DNA from: CAKZQX01 sp034436755 | GTDB lineage: Bacteria; Chloroflexota; Chloroflexia; Chloroflexales; Chloroflexaceae | NCBI GenBank assembly: GCA_034436755.1 | Contig: DAOTVB010000110.1 | Span: 62,001 to 126,000 of the forward strand | Reading direction: 5' to 3' | Length of the DNA stretch: 64,000 nucleotides | Shown here: positions 26,342 through 34,785 of the stretch, one piece after another | Position numbering within the stretch: position 1 is the first letter of the stretch | Layout of the letters: each line of letters opens with the position of its first letter | Program-made: the position numbers and the translations under genes | The notes under the pieces: model-generated | The model's database searches: none | Seen by the model: only the letters and a program-made list of their open reading frames with translations | Told to the model about the DNA's origin: nothing

Positions 26342-27860
26342 GCTCTTCCCGGTCATGCCAACGGCCGACATTGCGCAGCACCACCTCGGGCTTCTCGTAC
26401 GCCTCTACCAGCAGTTTGTGGTAGTAACACTCCTCCGCCGAGCGCAGGTGATCCTGCGGGTAGCGTGCCGCATACTCAACCGGATCAATCGAGGCGGCGG
26501 CCGTCTTGATAATCTCCTGCAGCATATCCACCGTGCCGCTACCCTCGTCAAACTGCTCCTTGTTGCGCCAGACAATATCGTGGGGCAGCAGATCCTCCAC
26601 GGCCTTGCGCAAGATCCACTTCTCGACCCGCTTGCCGTTTCCATTCGCGCGCAGCTTCAGATCCGCCGGGATCGTCTGCGCCATCTCAACCATCTGCGTG
26701 TCCAGGAAGGGCACCCGTCCCTCGATGCTATGCCGCATCGTCATGCGGTCAACGCGCTGCAGATTGACATTGTGCAGGCTATTGACCGAGCGGCGCAACT
26801 CCTTGTGGAGCGCATCCGGGTCGTAAATATCTTTGTAGTAGGTATACCCGGCAAACAGCTCGTCGGCGCCCTCGCCCGTCAGGATTACTTTGACATAATC
26901 AGCGGCCATACGCGCACAGAAGTAGGTCGGAATAGCGCTACGCACCAGATCCTGGTCAAATGACTCCAGGTAGTAGACAATCTCGGGCAGCTTCTCCAGC
27001 ACCTCATCAATGGAGTAGGCATACTCGTGATGCACCGAGCCGATATGCTTTGCCACCCGCCGCGCCGCCTCTACGTCGCGCGAGCCTTCAACCCCGACGG
27101 CAAAGGTGTGCAGTTCATCCTTGTGCTGACGAGCAATCGCGGCAATCACGCTGCTATCCAGCCCGCCCGACAGAAACGCGCCCAGCGGCACATCGCTCAT
27201 CAGGCGCTTGGTGACCGCCTTTTCCAGTGTGTGGCGTACATTCTGTGCATGCACCTCAACCGGCATCGCCCGAGGAATATTATCAGGGACGGTGTAGTAG
27301 GTCCGGAAGCCATTGCGCGAGTGGTAGTAGGTTCCCGCCGGAAACTCGCGTACATTATTCACCCAGCGCGAGATGGCCTTTAACTCTGAGGCAAAATAGA
27401 GCGTCTGCTCGGCGCTGCCCTCATTTTCGATGCCATAGTAGAGTGGTTTGATCCCGATGGGATCGCGCGCCAGAAAGAGTTCATCTTCCTCAATCACCGC
27501 AAAGGCAAACATCCCATCCAGTTGCCCAGTGGTACCAAATCCCTGTTCCTCGAACAGGTGTAAGATCGTTTCGCTATCACTGGTTGAAGTGAACTGGTGT
27601 GGACCTATCAGGCGCTGGCGGAGCTTTGCGTGATTGTAGACCTGCCCGTTGGCGATAATGATGGTCGAGCGACCTTCGTTGTACATTGGTTGTTTGCCGC
27701 GTGCCGGATCGATAATCGACAACCGCACATGCCCCAGCACGCCCCGATTGTCCTGCACATGCACGCCCCGCCCATCGGGGCCGCGATGGGCCTGCTTCCC
27801 GATCATATCCTCGACCGAAACCTTATCGGTTCCTCCCCAGACTCCCGCAATTCCACACAT
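26334..27860 (-). CDS. asnB: Asparagine synthetase (glutamine-hydrolysing)
   Basis: 508 aa. It converts aspartate, glutamine and ATP to asparagine. The N-terminal Ntn-type glutaminase domain begins MCGIAGVWGG, with Cys2 as nucleophile after Met removal, and holds RLSIIDPARGKQPM and NGQVYNH. The synthetase domain has the PP-loop FLSGGLDSSVIAA (residues ~224-236), TGEGADELFAGY and DRMTMRHSIEGRVPFLD. ATG start with AAAGGAAAG upstream. The C-terminus is short after RNVGRWHDREEQG, and its stop codon is part of a 7-bp tandem array, suggesting the array replaced the original 3' end. Confidence 0.93.
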   Translation of the reverse strand: MCGIAGVWGGTDKVSVEDMIGKQAHRGPDGRGVHVQDNRGVLGHVRLSIIDPARGKQPMYNEGRSTIIIANGQVYNHAKLRQRLIGPHQFTSTSDSETILHLFEEQGFGTTGQLDGMFAFAVIEEDELFLARDPIGIKPLYYGIENEGSAEQTLYFASELKAISRWVNNVREFPAGTYYHSRNGFRTYYTVPDNIPRAMPVEVHAQNVRHTLEKAVTKRLMSDVPLGAFLSGGLDSSVIAAIARQHKDELHTFAVGVEGSRDVEAARRVAKHIGSVHHEYAYSIDEVLEKLPEIVYYLESFDQDLVRSAIPTYFCARMAADYVKVILTGEGADELFAGYTYYKDIYDPDALHKELRRSVNSLHNVNLQRVDRMTMRHSIEGRVPFLDTQMVEMAQTIPADLKLRANGNGKRVEKWILRKAVEDLLPHDIVWRNKEQFDEGSGTVDMLQEIIKTAAASIDPVEYAARYPQDHLRSAEECYYHKLLVEAYEKPEVVLRNVGRWHDREEQG

Positions 27861-28121
27861 AGCACAGCTTTCCTTTCACTCCAGTAGTATGCACCATGAT
27901 CTATGCCGGCGTCGCAGCCCACACAGATCAGGTGGCTCCTGCTATCCTGATAATCCATGACTACCAGACAACATTGCAGATAGTAACAGCGCTATTGCCT
28001 GGCAATATGAATTCAGTTATTGTAGCCGGATCACAGGAATTGAGCAATGTCGGGAAGCCGATCAACTGCGACCGACTTCCCGTGCAACCGGCCAGGTCCA
28101 GACATCCGGCAGGCACGCAAA
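27861..28121. other. asnB upstream region
   Basis: Non-coding; an inverted repeat CGGGAAG...CTTCCCG (about 28051-28082) is seen, and the region must contain the asnB promoter. Nothing else is recognised. Confidence 0.35.
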
Positions 28122-28144
28122 GAGGGCGCGATGTTCGCGCCCTC
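28122..28144 (-). terminator. Terminator of FKBP gene
   Basis: A perfect 10-bp stem GAGGGCGCGA/TCGCGCCCTC with a 3-nt loop, 63 bp past the stop of the minus-strand FKBP gene, followed on that strand by TTCTTTGCG. Confidence 0.75.
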
Positions 28145-28207
28145 GCATGGAGTGGGCCACCCGGCCCATAAATTTACGTCTTCAACTGACCGGAGCATAC
28201 CGCCTGG

Positions 28208-28636
28208 TTACACAACCTGCACCAGTTCAATATCGAATGTCAGATCTTTACCGGCCAGGGGATGGTTCGCATCCAGGGTTGCACTCTCATCAGAGAGATC
28301 CGTCACAGTGACAACAATCGCCTGCCCATCCGGCTGACGAATCTGCAACTGCTGCCCGACCTCGGGATCAAGGTTGGGGGGAAACTGCGAACGATCGACC
28401 TCGACAATCATCTCATCGCGGTGTGGACCATAAGCGGCATCAGAAGGGATCTGCGTGGTCTTCGACTCGCCCTCGTTCATACCGACAACCGCCTCTTCAA
28501 ACCCCGGTATGATCTGCCCCTGACCGATGGTGAACTGTAGCGGTTCGCGCTCTGCTGAGGTATCGAAAACGGTTCCATCATCCAGCTTACCTGTGTAGTG
28601 TACCTTGACGGTATCGCCTTGCTTTGCCTCCGCCAT
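28208..28636 (-). CDS. FKBP-type peptidyl-prolyl isomerase (SlyD-like)
   Basis: 142 aa, ATG preceded by AAAGGAG. It speeds proline isomerisation during folding. Family landmarks are VKVHYTGKLDDGTVFDTS at the start, FTIGQGQIIPGFEEAVVGM, and an inserted-flap (IF) domain YGPHRDEMIVEVDRSQFP typical of SlyD proteins, followed by DANHPLAGKDLTFDIELV. The His/Cys-rich metal-binding tail of E. coli SlyD is missing. Soluble, cytoplasmic. Monocistronic by its own terminator. Confidence 0.92.
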   Translation of the reverse strand: MAEAKQGDTVKVHYTGKLDDGTVFDTSAEREPLQFTIGQGQIIPGFEEAVVGMNEGESKTTQIPSDAAYGPHRDEMIVEVDRSQFPPNLDPEVGQQLQIRQPDGQAIVVTVTDLSDESATLDANHPLAGKDLTFDIELVQVV

Positions 28637-29038
28637 CTTACGCTCCTTTCGCTCTATTGGCTCCGGTTCCAGGAAATTACGTACCACTCTAAAGCAAAAA
28701 GCCAGCAAACTATGACCTGACAGCACAAGCCATTGTCACAGTTCGTGGCTTTATCACACTTTTCAAGGGCGATTGATGGAATCTCTCAGATCCATACGAT
28801 AGCCTTACTGGTGGCGCATCGGCGCAACCTTAGAATGATCGACGACCCCCCAGGTGACCAGAGCGCTTGCATTTCATAATCCAAACCCGTACATATCGTA
28901 CTAACCAGACCTGGTGCTGGACAGCAACAGCGTGAGAAGGTGTTATTTGACTATAGCATGATAGCGCGGGCATGTCAAAAAATCTTAACGGATATGGTGC
29001 GGTAGCAGGCGGTAGTGTGGCTACTGCACTTCACGTAA
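28637..29038. other. Intergenic region, nothing recognised
   Basis: About 400 bp between two minus-strand genes. It should carry the promoter of the FKBP gene and the 3' end of the channel gene transcript. No hairpin with a T run, repeat or open frame of note was seen. Confidence 0.35.
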
Positions 29039-30103
29039 CTACCGTGCTTCGGCTTCCGGCAGCGGTTTGGCTTCTTCGGCCAGCCGGGTCAGGGTCTGGA
29101 GCTGGTCGCGGGTACCGATTACAACGAGCTGGGCGTGCTCCTTAAGGAGTGTGTCCGCGCCGGGGCGGGTATTCATCGGGCCGTCGGGAATGCGGCAGGC
29201 CAGCACGGTGACACCCAGATGGTGCCGCATCTGCATCTGCGCCAGCGTCTGCCCGACCAGCGGCGAGTTGGGGGTGATATAGATCTGATCCAGGAGCAGT
29301 TCCAGGTCACTCGTATGCGCCACTTCGTCCAGGAAATCGGCGACATCGGGGCGCATCATCATCGTCACCATCCGCCGTCCGGCGATCGAGTAGGGCAGGA
29401 TCACCCGGTTCGCGCCCGCGCGCAGCAGTTTGGTCTCCGATGCCTCATAGTTGGCCCGCGCAACAATATTCATGTCCGGGCGCAGACCCCGCGCCGTCAG
29501 CACGATAAAGACATTCTCGGCGTCGGAGTTGGCCGCCGCGATCAGCCCTTGAGCGCGCTCAATCCCGGCCTCTTTCAGGTCGTCCTCGTCGGCGGCATCG
29601 CCCTGCAACCCCAGGTAGCCCATCTCCTGAATCGCCGCGACCTTCTCCGGGTCGGGATCGATCACAATAAAGGACAACCCCTCATAGTCCAGCCCCTGCG
29701 CGACATGGCGACCAACCCGCCCATAGCCGCACACAATAATATGTTGTGAGAGTCGTGCCAGCATCCGCTGCCACCTCCGATATTCCAGGTGCGCCCGCCA
29801 CTCGCCCGAAAGCAGAAACTCGGCCACGCTGCCCAGTGAATAGGCCGCCAGACCACCGCCCCCGATAATCAGTAGCACGGTAAACAGTCGCTCCGACCCG
29901 GACAACTCCTCGACTTCGCCAAAGCCGACCGTACTGACCGTAATAACCGCCATGTAGAATGCCTCGGTCAGGGACCACTCCGCGCCACCCAGGATACGAT
30001 ACCCGGCCGTGCCGACAACAAGCAGCATAATCAGTGCCGAAAGCGCGGCAATAAACCGGCGTAGCGCACGTTTTTGAACGGCTATGTCAACATGCTTATT
30101 CAC
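29039..30103 (-). CDS. Two-helix potassium channel with RCK (TrkA-N/TrkA-C) domains
   Basis: 354 aa from a GTG at 30103 (AGGTG 7 nt upstream); a TTG ten codons earlier is the alternative. Two membrane helices (about 18-40 and 75-97) flank a pore loop with the selectivity filter TVSTVGFGEV; the filter is TVGFG, an accepted K+ channel variant. The cytoplasmic part has a Rossmann RCK_N domain (IIVCGYGRVGRHVAQGL, residues ~120-240; acidic end of strand 2 in VIDPDP) and an RCK_C domain (about 265-345). Ligand- or NAD-gated K+ conductance is family knowledge. Stands alone, followed by a hairpin. Confidence 0.9.
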   Translation of the reverse strand: MNKHVDIAVQKRALRRFIAALSALIMLLVVGTAGYRILGGAEWSLTEAFYMAVITVSTVGFGEVEELSGSERLFTVLLIIGGGGLAAYSLGSVAEFLLSGEWRAHLEYRRWQRMLARLSQHIIVCGYGRVGRHVAQGLDYEGLSFIVIDPDPEKVAAIQEMGYLGLQGDAADEDDLKEAGIERAQGLIAAANSDAENVFIVLTARGLRPDMNIVARANYEASETKLLRAGANRVILPYSIAGRRMVTMMMRPDVADFLDEVAHTSDLELLLDQIYITPNSPLVGQTLAQMQMRHHLGVTVLACRIPDGPMNTRPGADTLLKEHAQLVVIGTRDQLQTLTRLAEEAKPLPEAEAR

Positions 30104-30152
30104 AGAACTACACCTGATCGGGGTTACAGGCAACGCTGACCAGCAAAAGAAA

Positions 30153-30187
30153 CCCGCACCCGATGTTATGTTGACGGCGGGTGCGGG
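30153..30187 (-). terminator. Terminator hairpin after rhodanese gene
   Basis: A perfect 10-bp stem CCCGCACCCG/CGGGTGCGGG with a 15-nt loop, 32 bp past the stop of the minus-strand rhodanese lipoprotein gene, followed on that strand by TTTCTTTTGC. Confidence 0.7.
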
Positions 30188-30219
30188 CGATCAGCGGTCA
30201 GGCGAACAGACGAAAGAGA

Positions 30220-30636
30220 TTATTCAATGGGCAGGCCCGTCTGTTCCCAGGCAATAATACCCCCCTCCATATTGTGAACATTATCATAGCCCTGCTGCTG
30301 CAGGAACTGCATCACCTGACCGCTGCGATTCCCGCTGCGGCAGTAAGCAATGACCGTCTTGTCGGTCGGGATCTCGTCCAGGCGCTGTGGCACTTCGCCC
30401 ATGGGCATAAGCGTCACCTCGGAGATATGCCCGGCGGCATACTCCTCCGGCTCACGTACATCGATCAGCACAACATCGGGATCATCTTTGATCGACGCAA
30501 CCGTTTCCACATCCACAACCTGTGGCAGTTCCGCCGGATCGACCTCGGCGGGCGCGTCGGGGGTTGTGGTTGTGCCACTACAGGCCGCCGGCACAAACAG
30601 CAGCAGTGCAAAAAGAAGCAGATAGACGTGTTTCAT
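30220..30636 (-). CDS. Rhodanese-domain lipoprotein
   Basis: 138 aa, ATG preceded by CGGAGG. A lipoprotein signal (LLLFALLLFVPAAC, Cys at residue ~19) leads to a short Thr/Pro linker and a single rhodanese domain: VVLIDVREPEEYAAGHI near the start and active-site loop AYCRSGNRSGQV with the catalytic Cys. It would sit on the outer face of the membrane and handle sulfane sulfur or act as a redox partner. It stands alone between hairpins. Confidence 0.88.
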   Translation of the reverse strand: MKHVYLLLFALLLFVPAACSGTTTTPDAPAEVDPAELPQVVDVETVASIKDDPDVVLIDVREPEEYAAGHISEVTLMPMGEVPQRLDEIPTDKTVIAYCRSGNRSGQVMQFLQQQGYDNVHNMEGGIIAWEQTGLPIE

Positions 30637-30830
30637 CAGGCCTCCGTAAATCAGGGATGGAAAGCTGCAAGTCGCCGTGGCGCTGCCCGCAGGCAGCGCC
30701 GGCATGCGGCAATATTGTAGCATGAGTCGGGCAGGGGAGCATAGTGAGGTTAAGGGTTAAGGGTTAAGGGTTAGGGGTTATGTTTGGGTAGTGCTGCCTG
30801 CGGCGGTTGTGTCGGCCTGAAACCGCCTGA

Positions 30831-30980
30831 TTTGGAAAAGATAGTCCGGGTATGTGACTCACAGGAATCCCGGCTTTAGCCGGTGAATATCTGCCGGGGC
30901 AGCAACATACTGCTGGGGAAGCCTGATCCGGCTGAAGCCGGGACTCCCGATCAGTGGTGTCCGGATTTAGTGTCCAAAGT
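30831..30980. repeat. Palindromic repeat family B, copy 2
   Basis: Contains ATAGTCCGGGTATG, AATCCCGGCTTTAGCCGGTG, CTGATCCGGCTGAAGCCGG and GTGGTGTCCGGATTTA in the same order as the copies at 44251 and 48914. The terminal inverted ends are less well kept. Confidence 0.65.
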
Positions 30981-31092
30981 AGTAGGGTGCATTCTATGCA
31001 CCGTTCTTCTGCCGGGCTATCGAGTTCCTGCCACACTCCAGGTAGCACCACGAAGTGTCAAGCGCCCATGGCTTGCAAGATGAACAATATCT
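30972..31092 (+). repeat. 121-bp direct repeat, unit 1
   Basis: Identical over all 121 bases to 31278-31398. It contains TAGGGTGCATTCTATGCACC, a motif also seen at 54774-54960. Confidence 0.9.
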
Positions 31093-31277
31093 CTCACCGT
31101 TCGCTTATTTTCGGAACGAGTTCATAAAAATTCCCCACTAGCGGGTCAAAAACGGCCACGTGGGAAGCATCTCGCCCCACATGGCGATGGAAATTGCAGA
31201 AATGTTTTACACATTACGGAACCGTGTACGCCAAAGTGGGGAGAGCGTCCCAAATTTTGTCGATTTTCCAGGCTCAA

Positions 31278-31398
31278 GTCCAAAGTAGTAGGGTGCATTC
31301 TATGCACCGTTCTTCTGCCGGGCTATCGAGTTCCTGCCACACTCCAGGTAGCACCACGAAGTGTCAAGCGCCCATGGCTTGCAAGATGAACAATATCT
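31278..31398 (+). repeat. 121-bp direct repeat, unit 2
   Basis: Identical to 30972-31092; ends 4 bp before the stop codon of the dGTPase relic. Identity implies a recent duplication or gene conversion. Confidence 0.9.
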
Positions 31399-31402
31399 TG
31401 CA

Positions 31403-31709
31403 TCACTTAGCAAAATAGTATTTATCAAGAGAATTGGGGCCATAGTACTTCTGATACTCAAGGATTGCATACGAGTCCATCATCCCGGCAATATAATCAG
31501 TAATTGACCGTTTTCGCTCACAATCATCTCTATTACTACAACGAGATTTCTTTCTCACCGCAGAGACACAGAGGGCGCAGAGATGACCACAACCGGATGG
31601 AAGGTTTAACTTGTTCTGCGGCTTTGGCGCGCATGGTTGCAGGAAATTCTCGTTGTAGTACTAGTGAAATAAAACTCTTCACAAGTTCCAAAACAACATT
31701 ACAGACAGT
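31403..31709 (-). pseudogene. C-terminal relic of a dGTPase-like (HD-domain) gene, split by a repeat
   Basis: On the minus strand, codons from about 31535 down to the TGA at 31403 read NRDDCERKRSITDYIAGMMD and then SYAILEYQKYYG, the end of deoxyguanosinetriphosphate triphosphohydrolase-like proteins (DYIAGMTD.YA is the family hallmark). A ~130-bp element with inverted ends ACTACAACGAG/CTCGTTGTAGT (about 31534-31664) interrupts it. On its far side the frame resumes as VVLELVKSFIS (31665-31709), then ends at a heptamer array. The HD catalytic domain is gone, so the gene is dead. Identification rests on about 50 residues. Confidence 0.6.
31534..31664. repeat. Short element with inverted ends inside the dGTPase relic
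   Basis: Ends are ACTACAACGAGATTTC and GAAATTCTCGTTGTAGT, imperfect inverted repeats. The interior contains the CACCGCAGAGACACAGAGGG motif, which I recall as a widespread dispersed repeat in several bacterial phyla. The sequences on either side join in a sensible protein frame when the element is removed. Confidence 0.55.
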
Positions 31710-31843
31710 ATAAGGGTTAGGGGTTAGAGATTATAGTTTGCGACATACTATTCCGGTGGAAACTGTTCGTCCTCTACCCTTCGTCATTCGTCCCTCTCAA
31801 ACAAAAAATTAACCCCTAACCCTTAACCCCTAACCCCTAACCA
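31710..31843. repeat. Heptamer arrays flanking a short spacer
   Basis: TAAGGGTTAGGGGTTAGAG at 31710-31728 abuts the dGTPase relic, and TTAACCCCTAACCCTTAACC-type units at about 31808-31842 abut the stop codon of the PHP-AlbA gene. Both have 7-bp periods (GGGGTTA/TAACCCC). Confidence 0.65.
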
Positions 31844-34177
31844 TCACATCTCCCCATACAACTCCAGCAGTTCGCGCCATTCGCCCTGGAGTTCTTCGCG
31901 CCGGGCGGCATAGAAGAAGTGATCGCGGCCCTGTTCATCACGGTAGACCAGATCGACCTGGCTGCGCATTGGGCGCATGTAGCCGATGTTGCCCCACCAG
32001 CGCACCAGCGACTCGTCCAGGGGGGTATCGCGGAGGTACATACGCGCCGCATACTCGCGCACCGTTCCCGCCTCGATATCCTGGAGCCGCCAGGGCATGC
32101 CACTGACATCGCCGGTACGCAGGTTGCGAAAGATATAGCGCCACTCGCCATCCTCGTCCAGTTCGGCGCTGATAACCTCGATGCCGGTGCGGGGGCGCGG
32201 AACGCGGATCAGCGCCAGCCAGGGATCGGTCAACTTGGTGCGGGGCACACTCAGGAATTCCTGATGCCCATTCCCGTCCTTCTCCTTCATCGCCAGGTCA
32301 AAACAGACATCGCTGCTTGCATCCATGTAGATCCGCCAGAGGCCGCCCCGTCCCCGCCAGCGATGCCGTCGCTCGCCCCAGGGCTTGACCGGGACGGTAA
32401 ACTCGGGCACTTCATCTTCAACATCCAGCAGGGCTTCCTCGAAGGCGTTCGGTTCCTGCTCCAGCGCCTCTTCGTTGCGTTCGTTGAGGAGCGCCATCCA
32501 GCCTTCACTCAGCCCCCAGTCCGAAACACCAAAGAAGATATGGTCAATCACGCCGTTGGCATCGCGGTGAACCAGATCATACTTGGTTCGGTTGCCCTGG
32601 CGGTAGGCCCGCCACACGCCCAGGCGACCGCGCCAACGCACCTGGCTCTGCAGATCGAGCCGTCCCTCGCGCAGATCCTCGTGGCGACTGATGGCATAGG
32701 CCCACAGGCCCTGGGCCTTATCCCGGGTAACCCCCGCCGTCGTTCGCAGGTCGCGCACCTCGTAGTACCAGGCCCCACCGCGCCGCTGTCCGCTGACGAT
32801 CTCCACGCCGCTACGGGGCAGATCAAGCTCCTGCCCGCTGTCGAGCGGCGAGTTACCCCCGCTGGCCAGCGCCCGCCGGCAGAGTTGCATCACTTCCCCG
32901 CGATCAGCCGCTAACGTCTCACCGTCGCGGCGTACATAGACCACCCCATCATCACCGATGTAGGGCGGTAGTTCGTCCGGCTTGACTTCAACCCGCATGA
33001 CATCCTGCCCTTCGTAGGGCATAAGCTCCAGCGAAATGTAGGGCTGCGGGTCAAGATGCTGTTGTACACACTGGCGCAGCAGTTCACTTACCTGTTCGGG
33101 ATTGCTGACACCGGTGACTTTCCCGCCGGGTTCACAACCGATAATCAACACCCCACCGTCGGCGTTTGCGAGGGCCGCCACATCCCGCCAGAGATCGGAC
33201 ACAGTCACGGTATCATCGCCAAGGCTACGCAGCACCTGTCGATCCGATGTCGCCCCTGACCGGAGCACATCAACCGTCCAGTGCTTTTGATCGCGCTTGG
33301 GCACGCGTACCCGGTCGAAGTGCTGGCTGCTAAACAACCCGACCAGTGCCTCAAAGCTGTTGTCGGACAGCAGCAGTTCCACATAGCGGTCGCCGATGCC
33401 ATGGCGATGCCAGTCCTGCAGATCATTATCCGACAGACGGCGCAGGCGGTGTGCATCGCTCCCCTGGATGCAGAACATCCGCCGCTCGTAGTGTTCAGTT
33501 TTGCCGTTATAAAAACCGGGGGAGGTAAACTTCTCGTGGTCGGTATAGAAATTAATAAACTCAAGGGCATGCAGAAAGGGGCTCTGCGTTGCCGCCACCC
33601 GCGACTGGCCGCTGGTACCCATGCGTAGTGTCTCGGTAATAACGCCGTTGGGACCATTGACGTGGGGCGCAACCACCAGCCCACCGGCCCGCGCAATAAT
33701 TTCGTAGGCGTCCGTTACATAGCGGGTATTGGCGATACTGCACGCGCCCTTCTTGAGCACATCCGGCGGGACGCCCAACTGCAACAGGGTCGCTTCGATC
33801 AGGCTCAACGGATGGTGTGGCGAGAAAATACCGAGAATATGCGCCCCATAGTGCGATGTAAACTCAAAACCGGGCAGAACGGTAATGTTATCCAGCAACC
33901 GGCGATACTCATCAAGCCGGGACTGCTCCTCGGGCGTCAGTCGTCCGGCTGTTTCTAATGCACGCAGAAACTCAAGCTCCCGTTGAAATTGATCATATCC
34001 CTGAACAGTATTATGGTCCGTAAAAGCGATAATCTCAAGTTCCCGGCGCTCGGCCTCCTGCAAGATATCAAGGTAGCTAACTTCTGGTTCGGCGTAATCT
34101 TCAGAAGCTGGAGTATGAATATGCAAATCGACCCGTACCCATCGCAAACCATTGCGCTCATCAGTTACGTTGCTCAT
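31844..34177 (-). CDS. PHP-domain/AlbA_2 (Schlafen-like) fusion protein
   Basis: 777 aa from the ATG at 34177 (GGAG 11 nt upstream). Residues ~15-310 form a PHP phosphoesterase: VDLHIHTPASEDY, AFTDHNTVQGYDQ, PGFEFTSHYGAHILG, VVAPHVNGPNG and IQGSDAHRL supply the usual metal ligands. Residues ~330-450 form an AlbA_2 (Schlafen-type, divergent AAA_4) nucleic-acid-binding domain: DVAALANADGGVLIIGCE and PPYIGDDGVVYVRRDGET. Residues ~455-777 are two long homologous repeats (GVEIVSGQRRGG..., GIEVISAELDEDG...) plus a shorter one (RGRGGLWRIYMDASSD), rich in Trp, Arg and Asp, of unknown function. It has no membrane helix. A nuclease-like or nucleotide-sensing role is inference from domain pairing. It stands alone; its stop abuts a heptamer array. 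Confidence 0.85.
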   Translation of the reverse strand: MSNVTDERNGLRWVRVDLHIHTPASEDYAEPEVSYLDILQEAERRELEIIAFTDHNTVQGYDQFQRELEFLRALETAGRLTPEEQSRLDEYRRLLDNITVLPGFEFTSHYGAHILGIFSPHHPLSLIEATLLQLGVPPDVLKKGACSIANTRYVTDAYEIIARAGGLVVAPHVNGPNGVITETLRMGTSGQSRVAATQSPFLHALEFINFYTDHEKFTSPGFYNGKTEHYERRMFCIQGSDAHRLRRLSDNDLQDWHRHGIGDRYVELLLSDNSFEALVGLFSSQHFDRVRVPKRDQKHWTVDVLRSGATSDRQVLRSLGDDTVTVSDLWRDVAALANADGGVLIIGCEPGGKVTGVSNPEQVSELLRQCVQQHLDPQPYISLELMPYEGQDVMRVEVKPDELPPYIGDDGVVYVRRDGETLAADRGEVMQLCRRALASGGNSPLDSGQELDLPRSGVEIVSGQRRGGAWYYEVRDLRTTAGVTRDKAQGLWAYAISRHEDLREGRLDLQSQVRWRGRLGVWRAYRQGNRTKYDLVHRDANGVIDHIFFGVSDWGLSEGWMALLNERNEEALEQEPNAFEEALLDVEDEVPEFTVPVKPWGERRHRWRGRGGLWRIYMDASSDVCFDLAMKEKDGNGHQEFLSVPRTKLTDPWLALIRVPRPRTGIEVISAELDEDGEWRYIFRNLRTGDVSGMPWRLQDIEAGTVREYAARMYLRDTPLDESLVRWWGNIGYMRPMRSQVDLVYRDEQGRDHFFYAARREELQGEWRELLELYGEM

Positions 34178-34785
34178 ACGTCTATAACTCCACAAATAAC
34201 GAAGGCTCTCTCTTTTCCAGAACAATCTCTATTTACTTTTGGTAGCATCGAGGTCTGGCTGCACATGTATGCAAAGAACAAACAAACAAAGTATGAAGAA
34301 CCGACAGGGTATCCGGTGGCGCTGCGCCTGGCAGGTTCTGTTCCGCGTGGTGCTGCTTGCTGTTCTTTATAGAAAGGTGCAGTTTAACTCCTTTCAGTCA
34401 TAATCCACAGGCAGTATACTATAGAAAGAACAAATAAACAAAGGACAAAGAACAAACACGTTCCCTATCAGAGATGCGATTGGTGCGCTTCGCTCTCTGC
34501 CGCTTTATTTGCTGTTCTTTATCTATTCTTCTCCTCGCGCGACCAAAATTTTCAAGCGGACAAAGGATAATAGTCCGTTTGCTGATAAGGGTGCATAGTG
34601 TTGCGCAAGCAATTGTTGCCTCTATGATACCTTAAAGCGGCGGAAGTGACAATTGGTTTTTTGTGACATCTGAAACGAAAAATGTTGGGCAATTGGCCCT
34701 GCACCACTGGCGGCCGGAGCAGCAGAACCTACCAAATCAAACACACACTATCAGCGCAAGCATCGCAACAACACCCGGCGTTTGG
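34178..34785. other. Intergenic region with two family C repeats
   Basis: About 610 bp with no gene. Two imperfect palindromes of the AAAGAACA...TGTTCTTTAT type occupy about 34278-34376 and 34422-34535; the rest is A+T-rich and presumably carries the promoter of the PHP-AlbA_2 gene. Confidence 0.5.
34422..34535. repeat. Palindromic repeat family C
   Basis: Left end ATAGAAAGAACAAATAAAC pairs with right end TTTATTTGCTGTTCTTTAT over most positions. Related copies lie at about 4618-4715, 34278-34376 and 48370-48445, always in or near gene upstream regions. Confidence 0.5.

Larger units (their letters stand above)
30637..31402. other. Intergenic repeats: heptamer array, family B copy, 121-bp duplication
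   Basis: No intact gene. It holds a 7-bp array (30748-30782, GTTAAGG units), a family B palindrome (30831-30980), and a perfect 121-bp direct duplication (30972-31092 and 31278-31398) separated by 185 bp of unrecognised sequence. Confidence 0.6.

Noticed and set aside
31919..32914. A 331-codon plus-strand open frame opposite the PHP-AlbA_2 gene
   Set aside because: Shadow of the real gene; no family resemblance and no ribosome site.
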